Positions 9,343 to 18,218 of a stretch of 64,000 nt of DNA are shown here, piece by piece. The notes under the pieces are model-generated. The model was not told where the DNA came from, searched no databases, and saw only the letters and a program-made list of their open reading frames with translations. The stretch comes from Meridianimarinicoccus aquatilis (GTDB lineage: Bacteria; Pseudomonadota; Alphaproteobacteria; Rhodobacterales; Rhodobacteraceae). The position numbers and the translations under genes were made by a program. Where the stretch lies: positions 43,380 to 107,379 of the forward strand of contig NZ_SMZO01000011.1 of NCBI RefSeq assembly GCF_004358675.1, in the 5' to 3' direction. How positions within the stretch are numbered: the stretch's first letter is position 1; the number at the start of each line of letters is the position of its first letter.

Positions 9343-9357
9343 GGTTCCTAAGGAACC
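9343..9357. repeat. Inverted repeat upstream of hpf
   Basis: GGTTCCTAAGGAACC has perfect 7-nt arms around one base, 57 nt before the hpf ATG. It could be an operator or part of the hpf leader. No known regulator is assigned. The remaining bases between lptB and hpf show nothing else recognisable. Confidence 0.35.
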
Positions 9358-9525
9358 ATTAATCATTTAGGCGAAAGCGCACGACCGGCCCTCTTTCCGA
9401 AGATACCGCTCTCTTCGCCAACTTGTCCCGGGTCCGGGGTGAGCATTCTGACACTCGATCCTGACTGCATACCTTTCATTTGGCTCTACAACCTTGCCCC
9501 ATGTCAATGTTTCTCACGCGTGACG

Positions 9526-10278
9526 CTAGTCTATCTTGAAGCCTTGCCCGAGATATACGCGGCGCACATTTTCGTTTTCCACAACATCTTTGGTTGTGCC
9601 GCTCATAAGCACTTTGCCGTCATGCAGGATGTACGCACGGTCAACAATTTCTAGTGTTTCGCGCACGTTGTGGTCTGTAATCAGCACGCCAATTCCGCGT
9701 GTTTTCAGGTCAGATACAAGCGCCCGAATATCGCCAACCGCAATTGGATCGACGCCAGCAAAAGGTTCGTCCATCAGAACGTATCGCGGGTTTGCGGCAA
9801 GGCAGCGGGCGATTTCGACTCGCCGACGCTCGCCACCAGACAGCGACAAGGCGCGTGCGCGGCGCAAGTGTTCGATGGAAAATTCGGACAAAAGCTCTTC
9901 GAGACGCTCACTGCGTGTGGTCCGGTCTGGCGTGGCAATTTCAAGAATGGCGAGGATGTTGTCTTCGACGCTTAGTCCGCGAAAGATGCTGACCTCTTGA
10001 GGAAGGTAGCCAATCCCCATCTGTGCGCGGCGGTACATCGGCAAGATCGTGACATCGACCCCATCAAGGATTACCTGGCCGCCTTCTGGTGTCACGAGCC
10101 CGGCGATCGAGTAAAAGCAGGTTGTTTTGCCGGACCCGTTCGGCCCGAGAAGGGCAACAACTTCACCCCGATGCAAATCTAGGGATACATCGCGGATAAC
10201 CGGGCGCTTGCGATAGCTTTTCCGCAGGCCCACGACCCGCAGTCCGGCATCCCCTGAAGTGACGTTCAGTTCAGTCAT
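9526..10278 (-). CDS. lptB: LPS export ABC transporter ATP-binding protein
   Basis: 250 residues. It is the cytoplasmic ATPase of LptB2FGC, which extracts LPS from the inner membrane. Walker A is GPNGSGKT (45-52), the ABC signature is LSGGERRRVEIARCL, and Walker B is YVLMDEPFAGVDP. The sequence GYLPQEVSIFRGLSVEDNI is characteristic of LptB rather than of amino-acid transporters. It overlaps lptA by 4 nt (ATGA), so lptC-lptA-lptB are translationally coupled. lptF and lptG are not in the window. Confidence 0.97.
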   Translation of the reverse strand: MTELNVTSGDAGLRVVGLRKSYRKRPVIRDVSLDLHRGEVVALLGPNGSGKTTCFYSIAGLVTPEGGQVILDGVDVTILPMYRRAQMGIGYLPQEVSIFRGLSVEDNILAILEIATPDRTTRSERLEELLSEFSIEHLRRARALSLSGGERRRVEIARCLAANPRYVLMDEPFAGVDPIAVGDIRALVSDLKTRGIGVLITDHNVRETLEIVDRAYILHDGKVLMSGTTKDVVENENVRRVYLGQGFKID

Positions 10279-10808
10279 TGATCTTCATCGGTGCCGGGTT
10301 GCAGCACTGTGCGCACACGGCCCTGCACTTCGCCAAGCCCGGTTTCCAGATCAACAATCAAACGATCCCCGGCCACCGTGTTGCCGCCTTGGGTCAGCAA
10401 AACATCGCCTGTCATCACCACTGAATTGGTCAGGGGGGTATAAATGGCTTCGTTACCTTCGGCGGCCTCTTCGGGGGTGATCAGCAGGACATCGTCGCGC
10501 GCGGTGATCGTGTCGATATCGTCGCCTAATGTTCCGTCAGGGTTCAGCAGGTATGTCACCAGAACCCACTGCGCGGTCAGGCGCATGTCGCCCTGAACGG
10601 CCAGCACATTGCCCGTAAACAGGGCTGTGCCCTCGGCGCGCGCAAGATCAAGGCGGTCGGATGTCACTTCAACCGGTGCATCCGGGTCGGAGTTTCGAAA
10701 CCCGCCGGTTTCCGTCCCTTGTGCAAGCGCACACAAAGGTAAGGCTGCTGCCATCGCCAAACCAGTCACCACACTGCGCATCACGGCCGCCCCTTCAACA
10801 TGTCTCAT
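10275..10808 (-). CDS. lptA: LPS transport periplasmic protein LptA
   Basis: 177 residues (168 if started at the ATG at 10781, which gives a tighter signal peptide MRSVVTGLAMAAALPLCALAQG). The mature part has the OstA/LptA beta-jellyroll pattern: VEVTSDRLDLARAEGTALFTGNV followed by GDMRLTAQWVLV and a TGDVLLTQGGNTVAGDRLIVDLETG repeat. It forms the periplasmic bridge carrying LPS to the outer membrane. It overlaps both lptB and lptC by 4 nt. Confidence 0.93.
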   Translation of the reverse strand: MRHVEGAAVMRSVVTGLAMAAALPLCALAQGTETGGFRNSDPDAPVEVTSDRLDLARAEGTALFTGNVLAVQGDMRLTAQWVLVTYLLNPDGTLGDDIDTITARDDVLLITPEEAAEGNEAIYTPLTNSVVMTGDVLLTQGGNTVAGDRLIVDLETGLGEVQGRVRTVLQPGTDEDQ

Positions 10809-11404
10809 GGTGTATATAACAACCTAACGTCTCCGGTGAACACCGTTCGCGTCTGCATCTCATCCTTTGGATCCGTGAAAATTTCCATGCGGTCGGACGT
10901 GATCCACCAATTCGGCCCATCAATTTGAACGGGCGCCAGAGTTTCCAGATAACTACGGTCATTGCGTAACCGCAACGCATCGGTGCGCAAAACAGCGCCG
11001 TCAGAGCTTACTACAACAACATTGTCCCGCAGGGTTGAGCGCATGGCCGGTTCGTCCAACTCGCCGTGATCGGCGGTCATATCGTAGAACACGCCGTCGG
11101 GCATGGCCAATGTTGCTGCCATCGTCTCGCCCAGTGTCACGTGGTCACGCGCCGTGTCTGGGACCAGAATTTCTGCGGTGATCGAAAGCTCTCCGCCATC
11201 ATCGGTCACTGCGGAATAGCGCGGCGTGCCAAGGCGTTGCGTCTTGGCGAGATCCTCAATTGTCTGATCGACAAAGCGCAGCGGTTCTCCTTCGGGCTGG
11301 GAGCGGGCGAGAAACACAAGCGTTGACAGCAGTCCCAAAGCGATCAGGGGCAGCATGTACTTGGTGGCCACAACGGCCTGTGTATAACGGCGCCCGGCTG
11401 ACAC
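10805..11404 (-). CDS. lptC: LPS export system protein LptC
   Basis: 199 residues. One N-terminal membrane segment (YMLPLIALGLLSTLVFLA) anchors a periplasmic beta-jellyroll domain. Conserved elements include PRYSAVTDDGGELSITAE, the LSLRNDRSYLETL-like RLRNDRSYLETL segment and GDVRLLY at the end. LptC receives LPS from LptB2FG and passes it to LptA. It sits between kdsD (3 nt upstream) and lptA (4-nt overlap). Confidence 0.92.
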   Translation of the reverse strand: MSAGRRYTQAVVATKYMLPLIALGLLSTLVFLARSQPEGEPLRFVDQTIEDLAKTQRLGTPRYSAVTDDGGELSITAEILVPDTARDHVTLGETMAATLAMPDGVFYDMTADHGELDEPAMRSTLRDNVVVVSSDGAVLRTDALRLRNDRSYLETLAPVQIDGPNWWITSDRMEIFTDPKDEMQTRTVFTGDVRLLYTP

Positions 11405-11407
11405 TGA

Positions 11408-12373
11408 TCAGACCACACCTGCACGCAGGCAGTCGTGGATATTGATGATCCCGACCAATTCACCGGTGTCATCCACGGCAAAAAGACAGGTGATCTTGCG
11501 CGCTTCCATGATGGCAACCGCTTCTTGGGCCAGCGCACCGGGGTTGATCGTCTTTGGCCCGGCTGTCATCACATCGCTCGCGCTGCGTTCAAGCAGTCCG
11601 GTCATTTTTCGCCGCAAATCACCGTCAGTGATGATCCCGGCCAATTGTCCCGCTTCGTCCTGAACACCGACGACCCCGAACCCCTTTTGACTCATGGTGA
11701 CCAGAACTTCGGTCATCGGGTCGGCCATTTCAGCAAGTGGAAGTTCCGACCCGGTGTGCATGAGGTCGGCGACTTTCGACAGTTGTGCACCAAGCTTTCC
11801 ACCCGGATGGAATTTGCGAAAATCCTGTGGGCTGAAATCGCGATGTTCCATCAGGGCGACGGCAAGAGCATCGCCAAGAGCAAGCGTCATCGTCGTTGAT
11901 GTTGTGGGCACAACACCCGTTCCACAGGCTTCTTCCGCTGGGGGAAGAACCAACGCGACATCTGACTGCCGCAACAGCGTGCTTGCGGGTTTTGATGCGA
12001 CACCGATCAGTGGAATTCCAAAGCGGCGCGTATGGGCAATCATGTCTGCCAGTTCCGGCGTCTCGCCGGAATTTGACAGCATCATGACGACGTCGCCATG
12101 TGCAAGCATGCCAAGATCGCCGTGGCTTGCTTCGGCCGGGTGCACGAAATGCGCAGGTGTCCCAGTTGAGGCGAGCGTTGCGGCAATCTTGCGTGCGATA
12201 TGCCCCGATTTTCCCATGCCGGACAGGATCACCCGGCCTGTTGCGTCGAGCATCATTGCAACTGCTGCGGCAAAGCTATCGTCAAGCGCTTCGCCAAGCC
12301 GCGACAGCGCTGCGGCTTCAATGGATATTACGCGTCGGCCGACTTCCAGGAATTTTTCGTGATCATGTGTCAT
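11408..12373 (-). CDS. kdsD: D-arabinose-5-phosphate isomerase (KpsF/KdsD)
   Basis: 321 residues. An SIS domain (GRVILSGMGKSGHIARKIAAT, HPAEASHGDLGM) is followed by two CBS domains (PMTEVLVTMSQKGFGVVGV; SASDVMTAGPKTINPGALAQEA). It converts ribulose-5-phosphate to arabinose-5-phosphate, the first committed step to Kdo. The frame extends 36 nt upstream into rnd; MTHDHEKFLEVGRRV begins 5 nt after the rnd stop and is preferred. The gene order rnd-kdsD-lptC-lptA-lptB couples Kdo supply to LPS export. Confidence 0.94.
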   Translation of the reverse strand: MTHDHEKFLEVGRRVISIEAAALSRLGEALDDSFAAAVAMMLDATGRVILSGMGKSGHIARKIAATLASTGTPAHFVHPAEASHGDLGMLAHGDVVMMLSNSGETPELADMIAHTRRFGIPLIGVASKPASTLLRQSDVALVLPPAEEACGTGVVPTTSTTMTLALGDALAVALMEHRDFSPQDFRKFHPGGKLGAQLSKVADLMHTGSELPLAEMADPMTEVLVTMSQKGFGVVGVQDEAGQLAGIITDGDLRRKMTGLLERSASDVMTAGPKTINPGALAQEAVAIMEARKITCLFAVDDTGELVGIINIHDCLRAGVV

Positions 12374-12378
12374 GGGGG

Positions 12379-12990
12379 TCAATGGCTGAAAATGTCCATA
12401 TCGGGCCAACCTTCAAGATCAAGGCGGGCGCGGGTGGGAAGAAAGTCGTAGCATGATTGTGCAATCTTCATGCGTCCTTCACGTTCCAGTCGGCGGTTCA
12501 GTTCGACGCGAAGCGCGTGAAGGTGAAGAACATCTGATGCCGCGTAGTCAATCTGTGCCTGCGTAAGCTCTTTTGCTCCCCAATCGCTTGACTGCTGGTG
12601 CTTTGAAATATCCTGCGACAGCAACTCCTGAACAAGGTTCCGCAATCCATGCCGGTCGGTATAGGTTCGAACGAGCTTGCTGGCGATTTTCGTGCAATAG
12701 ACGGGCGTGGCCAGGGCGCCAAACGCCTTGTACATCGCCGCGATGTCGAACCGACCGAAGTGAAAGAGCTTCAAAACCGACGGATCGCGCAGCAACCGAC
12801 ACAGGTTCGGGGCCGAGCTTTGACCTTTGGCGATTTGGACGAGATGCGCATCACCATCCCCGGCGGAAAGCTGTACAACACACAGCCTGTCACGGTGGGG
12901 GTTCAGACCCATCGTTTCGCAGTCGATGGCCACAATTGGTCCAAGGTCCAGCGAGTCGGGAAGGTCGCCTTTGTGCAGATGATTGGTCAC
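12379..12990 (-). CDS. rnd: Ribonuclease D, short single-domain form
   Basis: 203 residues, only the DEDD 3'-5' exonuclease domain, without the HRDC domains of E. coli RNase D. The first two acidic residues are in VAIDCETMGLN; the third is in FHFGRFDIAAMYK; DYAASDVLHLHAL holds the last Asp with a Tyr four residues before it (DEDDy type). Such enzymes trim tRNA and other stable RNA ends. The start codon is GTG with GAGG 8 nt upstream. It opens the kdsD-lpt operon. Confidence 0.92.
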   Translation of the reverse strand: MTNHLHKGDLPDSLDLGPIVAIDCETMGLNPHRDRLCVVQLSAGDGDAHLVQIAKGQSSAPNLCRLLRDPSVLKLFHFGRFDIAAMYKAFGALATPVYCTKIASKLVRTYTDRHGLRNLVQELLSQDISKHQQSSDWGAKELTQAQIDYAASDVLHLHALRVELNRRLEREGRMKIAQSCYDFLPTRARLDLEGWPDMDIFSH

Positions 12991-13066
12991 GTCCGGCCTC
13001 TTGCGATGTTTTCGCTTGGGTAGAGCACGCTGCGGCCGGTGTCAAAACCCAGCCTCAAAAAGAGGT

Positions 13067-13633
13067 TTAGCGGATCGGGCCACGGTTGTGGGGCGTGTAA
13101 AGCTTTATGGACCCGTTTTCGCGCGCAAACGGGAGCGTTGGCATCACCGTAGAGATTAACCCTCCGGAGGGAATTTCAACAGTCAATCGCCATTGGGGGA
13201 TCATGCCTGAACCTGGCGGATAAGCGTTTACGACGGGCGTCATGGATCGGGTGTGCCGATCCGAGCCGTCCAAAAAAGCCCGCCGCGCCGCCAGAAGGTT
13301 GTCGTGATCTTTATTCGTATAAACATCGCCGTCCGGGAATGCCGCAGAGAACTTAAATTCTACCTCATTGGGCTTGGGCAATCTGGAAAGCGCATGAATC
13401 TGTGCCAGCGGGCGCAATTCGTGTGTACGTAGGCCCAGAAACCGTTCAATCTGATGGCTGTTCAGCCCCCAAAGAAACCGTTCTTCTGTGATGTAGCCAG
13501 ATAGCGCACCACCGTTAAACTCCATCGCGTATTTCGCGGCGGACACACTGAGGACCTTCACCAAACGACTACGGCCTTCCAGGCTCCAGTGCCTCATGGA
13601 TGACAGTTTTATCTCTTCCCCAAGTGAGTGCAT
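13067..13633 (-). CDS. Protein of unknown function
   Basis: 188 residues from the ATG at 13633 (MHSLGEEIKLSS), preceded by AAAGGGATC; the frame could extend to 13684. No signal peptide, membrane segment or catalytic motif was recognised. The middle part (RFLGLRTHELRPLAQIHALS) looks helical and the C-terminal half is rich in Pro and beta-prone residues. It lies alone between rnd (same strand, 76 nt downstream) and a VOC protein. Codon use resembles its neighbours, so it is probably a genuine gene. Confidence 0.6.
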   Translation of the reverse strand: MHSLGEEIKLSSMRHWSLEGRSRLVKVLSVSAAKYAMEFNGGALSGYITEERFLWGLNSHQIERFLGLRTHELRPLAQIHALSRLPKPNEVEFKFSAAFPDGDVYTNKDHDNLLAARRAFLDGSDRHTRSMTPVVNAYPPGSGMIPQWRLTVEIPSGGLISTVMPTLPFARENGSIKLYTPHNRGPIR

Positions 13634-13755
13634 GCCGATCCCTTTCACTTTCGCTGCACCCGAATTGTATATCGGATGCAGCAAACACTTCAGGGGTGAA
13701 ACCCAGACTTGTCGGCCGTTGGTCTGTGCTTCACCGAAGATCCGAAACTACCCGA

Positions 13756-14253
13756 CTAGGCATAGGCCCCGGCGGAATACGTCAGTTCGTAGCCGTGGCT
13801 GTATACTTCGAACACGATCCCGAAAGGGTCTTCGACATAAACCATGCGATACGGCTTCTCGCCGGGGAAATACTCGCGGATTGGCATCCGCTGTTTGCCG
13901 CCGGCGGCAACAATCCGGGCGGTCAGGCCTTCGACATCCGGGTCTTGGACTGCGAAATGGAACGTCCCGTGCCGCTTGTGTTCGAGCTTTTCATCGGGGG
14001 CGTAGTTGCCCGGAAATTCGAAAATCTCGATCCCGATCCCGTCGGCGGTGGAAAGATGTGCGATGCGCAAGCTGCCCCAGCCGGGGCCAAATACATCGGT
14101 GCACATGATGCCAATGGCGCTGTCATCTTCAACCGCCTCGCTTGGCGGCATCACGACATAAAACCCCAGAACTTCGGAATAGAACGCCACTGCCTTTTCC
14201 AGGTCAGGAACGGACAGGCCGATATGGGAAAACGTGCGAGGTGTCGGTGTCAT
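13756..14253 (-). CDS. VOC-family protein (glyoxalase/dioxygenase fold)
   Basis: 165 residues with one or two vicinal-oxygen-chelate beta-alpha-beta-beta-beta modules. FSHIGLSVPDLEKAVAFYSEVLGF opens the fold; GTFHFAVQDPDVEGL gives the second metal-ligand region and YVEDPFGIVFEVYSHGYE the C-terminal Glu ligand. Substrate unknown. The gene is divergent from the LysR regulator at 14357, with 103 nt of AT-rich DNA between, the usual layout of a LysR regulator and its target, so inducible control is likely. Confidence 0.8.
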   Translation of the reverse strand: MTPTPRTFSHIGLSVPDLEKAVAFYSEVLGFYVVMPPSEAVEDDSAIGIMCTDVFGPGWGSLRIAHLSTADGIGIEIFEFPGNYAPDEKLEHKRHGTFHFAVQDPDVEGLTARIVAAGGKQRMPIREYFPGEKPYRMVYVEDPFGIVFEVYSHGYELTYSAGAYA

Positions 14254-14356
14254 GGCTGAGTCCCTTTGTTTGACTGATACCGATCACATAGGGCGCTTTT
14301 ATCCGAATTATAAATTATCAAATTTCATAGTTAGAATAACCTGATATTATCATGGA

Positions 14357-15247
14357 ATGTTAAATGCGACGTGGCTCGAAACCTTTACAACCCTTTGCGA
14401 AACAGGGCACTTCACGCGAACAGCGCGGTTGTTGAACATGACCCAGCCGGGCGTGTCCCAACACTTGCGTAAACTCGAAGAGCAGATCGGCCAGCCATTG
14501 ATCGCCCGACATGGCAGAACTTTTGCTGTTACTGGCGCAGGCGAGGCTGTGCTTGCCCTTGGGCGCGCACGCCGTGCGGAAGAAAAGTTACTGCGCGACG
14601 TCATTGGGATTGATGATCCCGACAGTGGCGGGGTGCATGTTGCCTGCTCGGGCAGTTTCGCGACCCTACTGTACCCACAGCTTTTGCCTTGGATGCAGTC
14701 AGCCCCGAAACTCGCCATTCATCTGGAAGCTGGACCAAATCGGGCCATCCAAGAGGGCGTTTTGGACGGGCGGTTTGACCTTGGCATACTCAGTGACGAT
14801 CCTGCCCACGCCAGACTAGACGCACGATATCTTGGACGAGAAGAGCTTTGCCTCGTGCTTCCTGCGGATGCGCCTGATGTGCCAATCACATTTGCAGACC
14901 TTGAGGCGCGTGGCTTCGTTGCCCACCCAGACGGAAACGCATATGCCGACGATCTGTTGCAGGTGAATTTTCCGAACGAATATTCGGGCGCAGATCGACT
15001 TCGTGTAAGGGCCTATGTGAATCAAATTGGCCAGATACCGGCGCCTGTTGCGCATAGCGTAGGGTACACCTTGCTGCCGCGTAGTGGGATCGATTCTTAT
15101 GCACGTCGCGGTGACTTGCGCATTGCCGATCTACCCGAACGGCGATGGCTGGACTTGTGGATGGTGGCGCGTCGCGGTCGCCCGGCATCGGCCCGTTTGA
15201 CCCGTATGATGGAAATCATCGCGCAGGTCGCCGCAGGGCTGAGTTGA
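14357..15247 (+). CDS. LysR-family transcriptional regulator
   Basis: 296 residues. The N-terminal winged helix-turn-helix is intact (FTTLCETGHFTRTARLLNMTQPGVSQHLRKLEE). The remainder is a periplasmic-binding-like effector domain. It probably controls the divergent VOC gene and perhaps the ring-cleaving dioxygenase 160 nt downstream. The intergenic region contains AT-rich stretches compatible with a T-N11-A box, but no single box stands out. The effector cannot be predicted. Confidence 0.9.
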   Translation: MLNATWLETFTTLCETGHFTRTARLLNMTQPGVSQHLRKLEEQIGQPLIARHGRTFAVTGAGEAVLALGRARRAEEKLLRDVIGIDDPDSGGVHVACSGSFATLLYPQLLPWMQSAPKLAIHLEAGPNRAIQEGVLDGRFDLGILSDDPAHARLDARYLGREELCLVLPADAPDVPITFADLEARGFVAHPDGNAYADDLLQVNFPNEYSGADRLRVRAYVNQIGQIPAPVAHSVGYTLLPRSGIDSYARRGDLRIADLPERRWLDLWMVARRGRPASARLTRMMEIIAQVAAGLS

Positions 15248-15408
15248 GCCCAGATAAAAACGGGCGCTGGTGCGCGAATTCACACACGGTCTGCGCGGCT
15301 GTCCGCCTGTCAGCGTGGGTACGCGCGCCCCATCTATCCACCAACGAGTGATATTGATGGCAAAGCACCCCTGCGTGGGCGCGCCGGTAGTGGGAGGGAG
15401 AATTTGAA

Positions 15409-16341
15409 ATGAACCAGATCAAAGGTCTGCACCACGTCACGTCGATGGCGAAAGATGCGCAAGTGAACAGCGACTTCTTCACAAAGGTGCTAGGGCTTCG
15501 GCGCGTCAAGAAAACGGTGAACTTTGACGCGCCCGACGTCTATCATCTGTATTATGGTGATGCGGCCGGAAGTCCGGGATCAGTCATGACCTACTTCCCA
15601 TTTCCAAACATGCCGGCAGGGCAGTCTGGCACGGGCGAAGTCGGCATCACAGAATATGCAGTGCCGACCGGCTCTCTTGCTTATTGGACGGCTCGATTGG
15701 CAGATTTTGGTGTCAAATCCATAGCGCGTACCGAGATTTTCGGGGATGCACGTCTTGAATTTGATGGCCCTGATGGCGAGCGGTTCGCGTTGGTCGAAAC
15801 CCATGCCGAAGACGCGCGTATCGCGTGGACGGGCGCCAACATTCCGCAAGGTGTGGGGATCAGAGGATTCTTCGGGGCAAGGCTGCGTTTGCGTGATTCC
15901 GGGCCTGAAGCAGAATTATTGCGTTTCATGGGTTATCAGACATCGGAAACCGCGAACGGCGTAACTCGACTGGTCATGGATCACGGAAACGGTGCCAACA
16001 CGATCGACCTGCAGAGCGCGCCCAGTCTTGGCATGGCGCATCATGGCGCTGGGTCGGTGCATCACATTGCATTTGCCGTGCCTGACCGGGATGCCCAGCT
16101 TGAGGTGCGCAATGCGCTTCTTGCGACCGGGTATCAGGTAACCCCTGTCATTGATCGCGACTATTTTTGGGCCATCTATTTCCGCACGCCGGGCGGAATC
16201 CTATTTGAAATCGCGACAAACGAGCCGGGTTTCGACAGGGACGAAGCTCCCGATCATTTGGGTGAGGCGCTGAAATTGCCGACACAGCATGAAAAGCTAC
16301 GCGGGCAGTTGGAAAGGAAGCTTGTCCCAATCGTGGATTAA
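15409..16341 (+). CDS. Ring-cleaving dioxygenase, VOC family (MhqO-type)
   Basis: 310 residues with two tandem VOC modules. The first begins MNQIKGLHHVTSMAKDAQ, the second contains GSVHHIAFAVPDRDAQLEV; GILFEIATNEPGF supplies the last Glu ligand. HHVT, HHIAF and FEIATNEPGF are features of the MhqO/hydroquinone dioxygenase group, mononuclear Fe(II) extradiol-type enzymes that open hydroquinone rings. GGGAGG lies about 12 nt before the ATG. The position after the LysR gene suggests quinone or aromatic stress response; the substrate is inferred only from family. Confidence 0.85.
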   Translation: MNQIKGLHHVTSMAKDAQVNSDFFTKVLGLRRVKKTVNFDAPDVYHLYYGDAAGSPGSVMTYFPFPNMPAGQSGTGEVGITEYAVPTGSLAYWTARLADFGVKSIARTEIFGDARLEFDGPDGERFALVETHAEDARIAWTGANIPQGVGIRGFFGARLRLRDSGPEAELLRFMGYQTSETANGVTRLVMDHGNGANTIDLQSAPSLGMAHHGAGSVHHIAFAVPDRDAQLEVRNALLATGYQVTPVIDRDYFWAIYFRTPGGILFEIATNEPGFDRDEAPDHLGEALKLPTQHEKLRGQLERKLVPIVD

Positions 16342-16416
16342 AGCGGTCTTGGCGCGACACCCATTGCCGGGTGCGCGGCTGGGATTACCTTTTCGGCCCA
16401 GCACACAGGTGAACCT

Positions 16417-17739
16417 ATGACCAACCGACCTGACCCTTCGCGCAGCCTTGCGGTGCCCAGCGGCAGATTTGTCCGGCTGGCCCGGTTCGGGAGTATGGCG
16501 GGGGGTGTCGCTGGTAATATGGCTGTCACTGGCGCGAAAGAGGCGATCAGCGGGCGACGCCCCACTCTTCAACAGCTTCTAATGACGCCAGCCAATGCGA
16601 CCCGCATCACGCGCGAGTTGGCACGCATGCGCGGGGCAGCGATGAAGGTGGGCCAACTCGTGTCCATGGAAACGGGCGACTTCCTGCCGCCTGAATTGGC
16701 TGATATCCTGTCTCGACTGCGTGCACAGGCCGATTTCATGCCGCCCAAGCAGCTTCGCACGGTTCTGTCGTCAGCTTGGGGGCGTGATTTTACGGGTCGG
16801 TTTGACCGGTTTGATGTGCGCCCCATCGCGGCGGCCTCCATCGGTCAAGTGCACCGCGCCCGTACAAAAGACGGGGCTGACCTTGCGATCAAGGTGCAGT
16901 ATCCCGGCGTACGGCGCAGCATCGATGCGGACGTGGATAACGTGGCAAGCCTGATCCGCCTGACCGGGCTTTTGCCCAGCGATCTGGACATCGCGCCCTT
17001 GCTCGCCGAGGCCAAGAGGCAACTTCACGAGGAAGCAGATTACGAGCGCGAGGGCCGGTTCCTTGGCCGATTCAGCGCGGTGTTGTCGAATGCGCCAGAA
17101 TTCGCTGTGCCATCGCTCCATGCAGAGCTGAGCACGAAAGATGTGCTGGCCATGAGCTTCATTCCCGGCGTCGCGGTGGAGGATCTGATCACAGCCCCGC
17201 AAGAGACACGGGATACCGTAATGACGCGGCTTGTTGCGTTGGTGCTGCGCGAGCTTTTCGAATTTCGGATGATGCAGACTGATCCGAACTTTGCCAATTA
17301 TCGGTGGTGCGCAGATACGGGCCGCGTTGTGCTTTTGGATTTTGGTGCGACACGGGAGTTCCCCGCCGCCGTGACCGATGCTTATCTTCGCCTGTTGAAG
17401 GCCGGCGTTGCTCAAGACAAGCTCGCAATGGCCGATGCCGGGCGCGACGTGGGTTTCATCGACGCGCGAACGACTGCCGCGCACGAGGACATTTTGCTGA
17501 ACATGTTCGACATGGTGATGGTGCCGCTTCGCAAGCCGGGCATTTACGACTTTGGGGCTTCTGATTTGGCGGCGCGGCTGCGTGCCGAAGGTATGGTTTT
17601 GGGGGAGGGGCGCGATTTCTGGACGATCCCGCCCATGGACACGCTCTACCTTCAACGCAAGATCGCGGGGATGTTTCTGCTGGCAACGCGGCTACAGGCA
17701 CGTGTGCCTGTGTCTGATCTCGTTCGTCCGTACCTTTAG
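16417..17739 (+). CDS. UbiB/COQ8 (ABC1, ADCK) family atypical kinase
   Basis: 440 residues. The family-specific KxGQ motif is present (AAMKVGQLVS, Lys77-Gln80), as are the alanine-rich loop AAASIGQVHRA, the ATP-binding Lys in LAIKVQYPGV, the catalytic-loop Asn in QTDPNFANY, and the metal-binding Asp in VVLLDFGATRE. COQ8/UbiB proteins are atypical ATPases supporting ubiquinone synthesis. No C-terminal membrane helices like those of E. coli UbiB are obvious, so it matches the ADCK3-like group. The stop overlaps the 3' end of the convergent caspase-like gene by 4 nt. Confidence 0.88.
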   Translation: MTNRPDPSRSLAVPSGRFVRLARFGSMAGGVAGNMAVTGAKEAISGRRPTLQQLLMTPANATRITRELARMRGAAMKVGQLVSMETGDFLPPELADILSRLRAQADFMPPKQLRTVLSSAWGRDFTGRFDRFDVRPIAAASIGQVHRARTKDGADLAIKVQYPGVRRSIDADVDNVASLIRLTGLLPSDLDIAPLLAEAKRQLHEEADYEREGRFLGRFSAVLSNAPEFAVPSLHAELSTKDVLAMSFIPGVAVEDLITAPQETRDTVMTRLVALVLRELFEFRMMQTDPNFANYRWCADTGRVVLLDFGATREFPAAVTDAYLRLLKAGVAQDKLAMADAGRDVGFIDARTTAAHEDILLNMFDMVMVPLRKPGIYDFGASDLAARLRAEGMVLGEGRDFWTIPPMDTLYLQRKIAGMFLLATRLQARVPVSDLVRPYL

Positions 17740-18218
17740 GCGGGCTGCTGGCTGAGCGTGCGAAAGCCAGAAAGCCCGTCTAGGCAAGCCATCGGATCAA
17801 GGCAGTTGGGGCTTGCAAAGCCGGCCCTCAAAATCGCTGAGATTTTGAGAAGGGCATCGATTTCGAAGCTTCCCTGTGGTCCAGTGACTGAACGTGCCCC
17901 AGCGTCCAGCCACGCTGCACCCAGTCCGTCAGCCGCCGCTCCGTGGCAGGTCAGGGCGATCACTCGCGCCAAGGGCGGCACATCGTTGGGGATGTGATCT
18001 GCCCGGATGCCGCGAAACCCAAGCCATGCACGCGGCGTCGAGTGACCCAAGTAAACCAGCGACGCGCCGGGTTTAAGGGCGGCAAACAGGTCGTCACGCG
18101 TGCTGTCGGCCCCGTCGAAATAAGTCGCGCGGCAAGGTCCGTCCCGCCACAGGGCGGCCTCGCGCATGAATTGTCGGTCCCATTGCGCTGCAACGATCAG
18201 CGCACCGTCACGCGGCAT
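17736..18218 (-). CDS. Small caspase-fold (gingipain/CHAT-like) protein
   Basis: 160 residues. LVYLGHSTPRAW (His59) followed by VIALTCHGAA (Cys91) resembles the catalytic His and Cys strands of clan CD peptidases: beta-strand-GHS/GHG, then beta-strand-xxC. GAAWLDAGARSVTGPQG matches the segment after the Cys in CHAT and C25 peptidases, where a wrong-subunit arrangement gives a-GA-xx-V. The start MPRDGALIV at 18218 lies inside the last codons of the repeat protein (11-nt overlap), so translation is coupled. The frame is open further upstream but there it shadows the neighbour. No signal peptide is seen. Family call is by motif only. Confidence 0.6.
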   Translation of the reverse strand: MPRDGALIVAAQWDRQFMREAALWRDGPCRATYFDGADSTRDDLFAALKPGASLVYLGHSTPRAWLGFRGIRADHIPNDVPPLARVIALTCHGAAADGLGAAWLDAGARSVTGPQGSFEIDALLKISAILRAGFASPNCLDPMACLDGLSGFRTLSQQPA

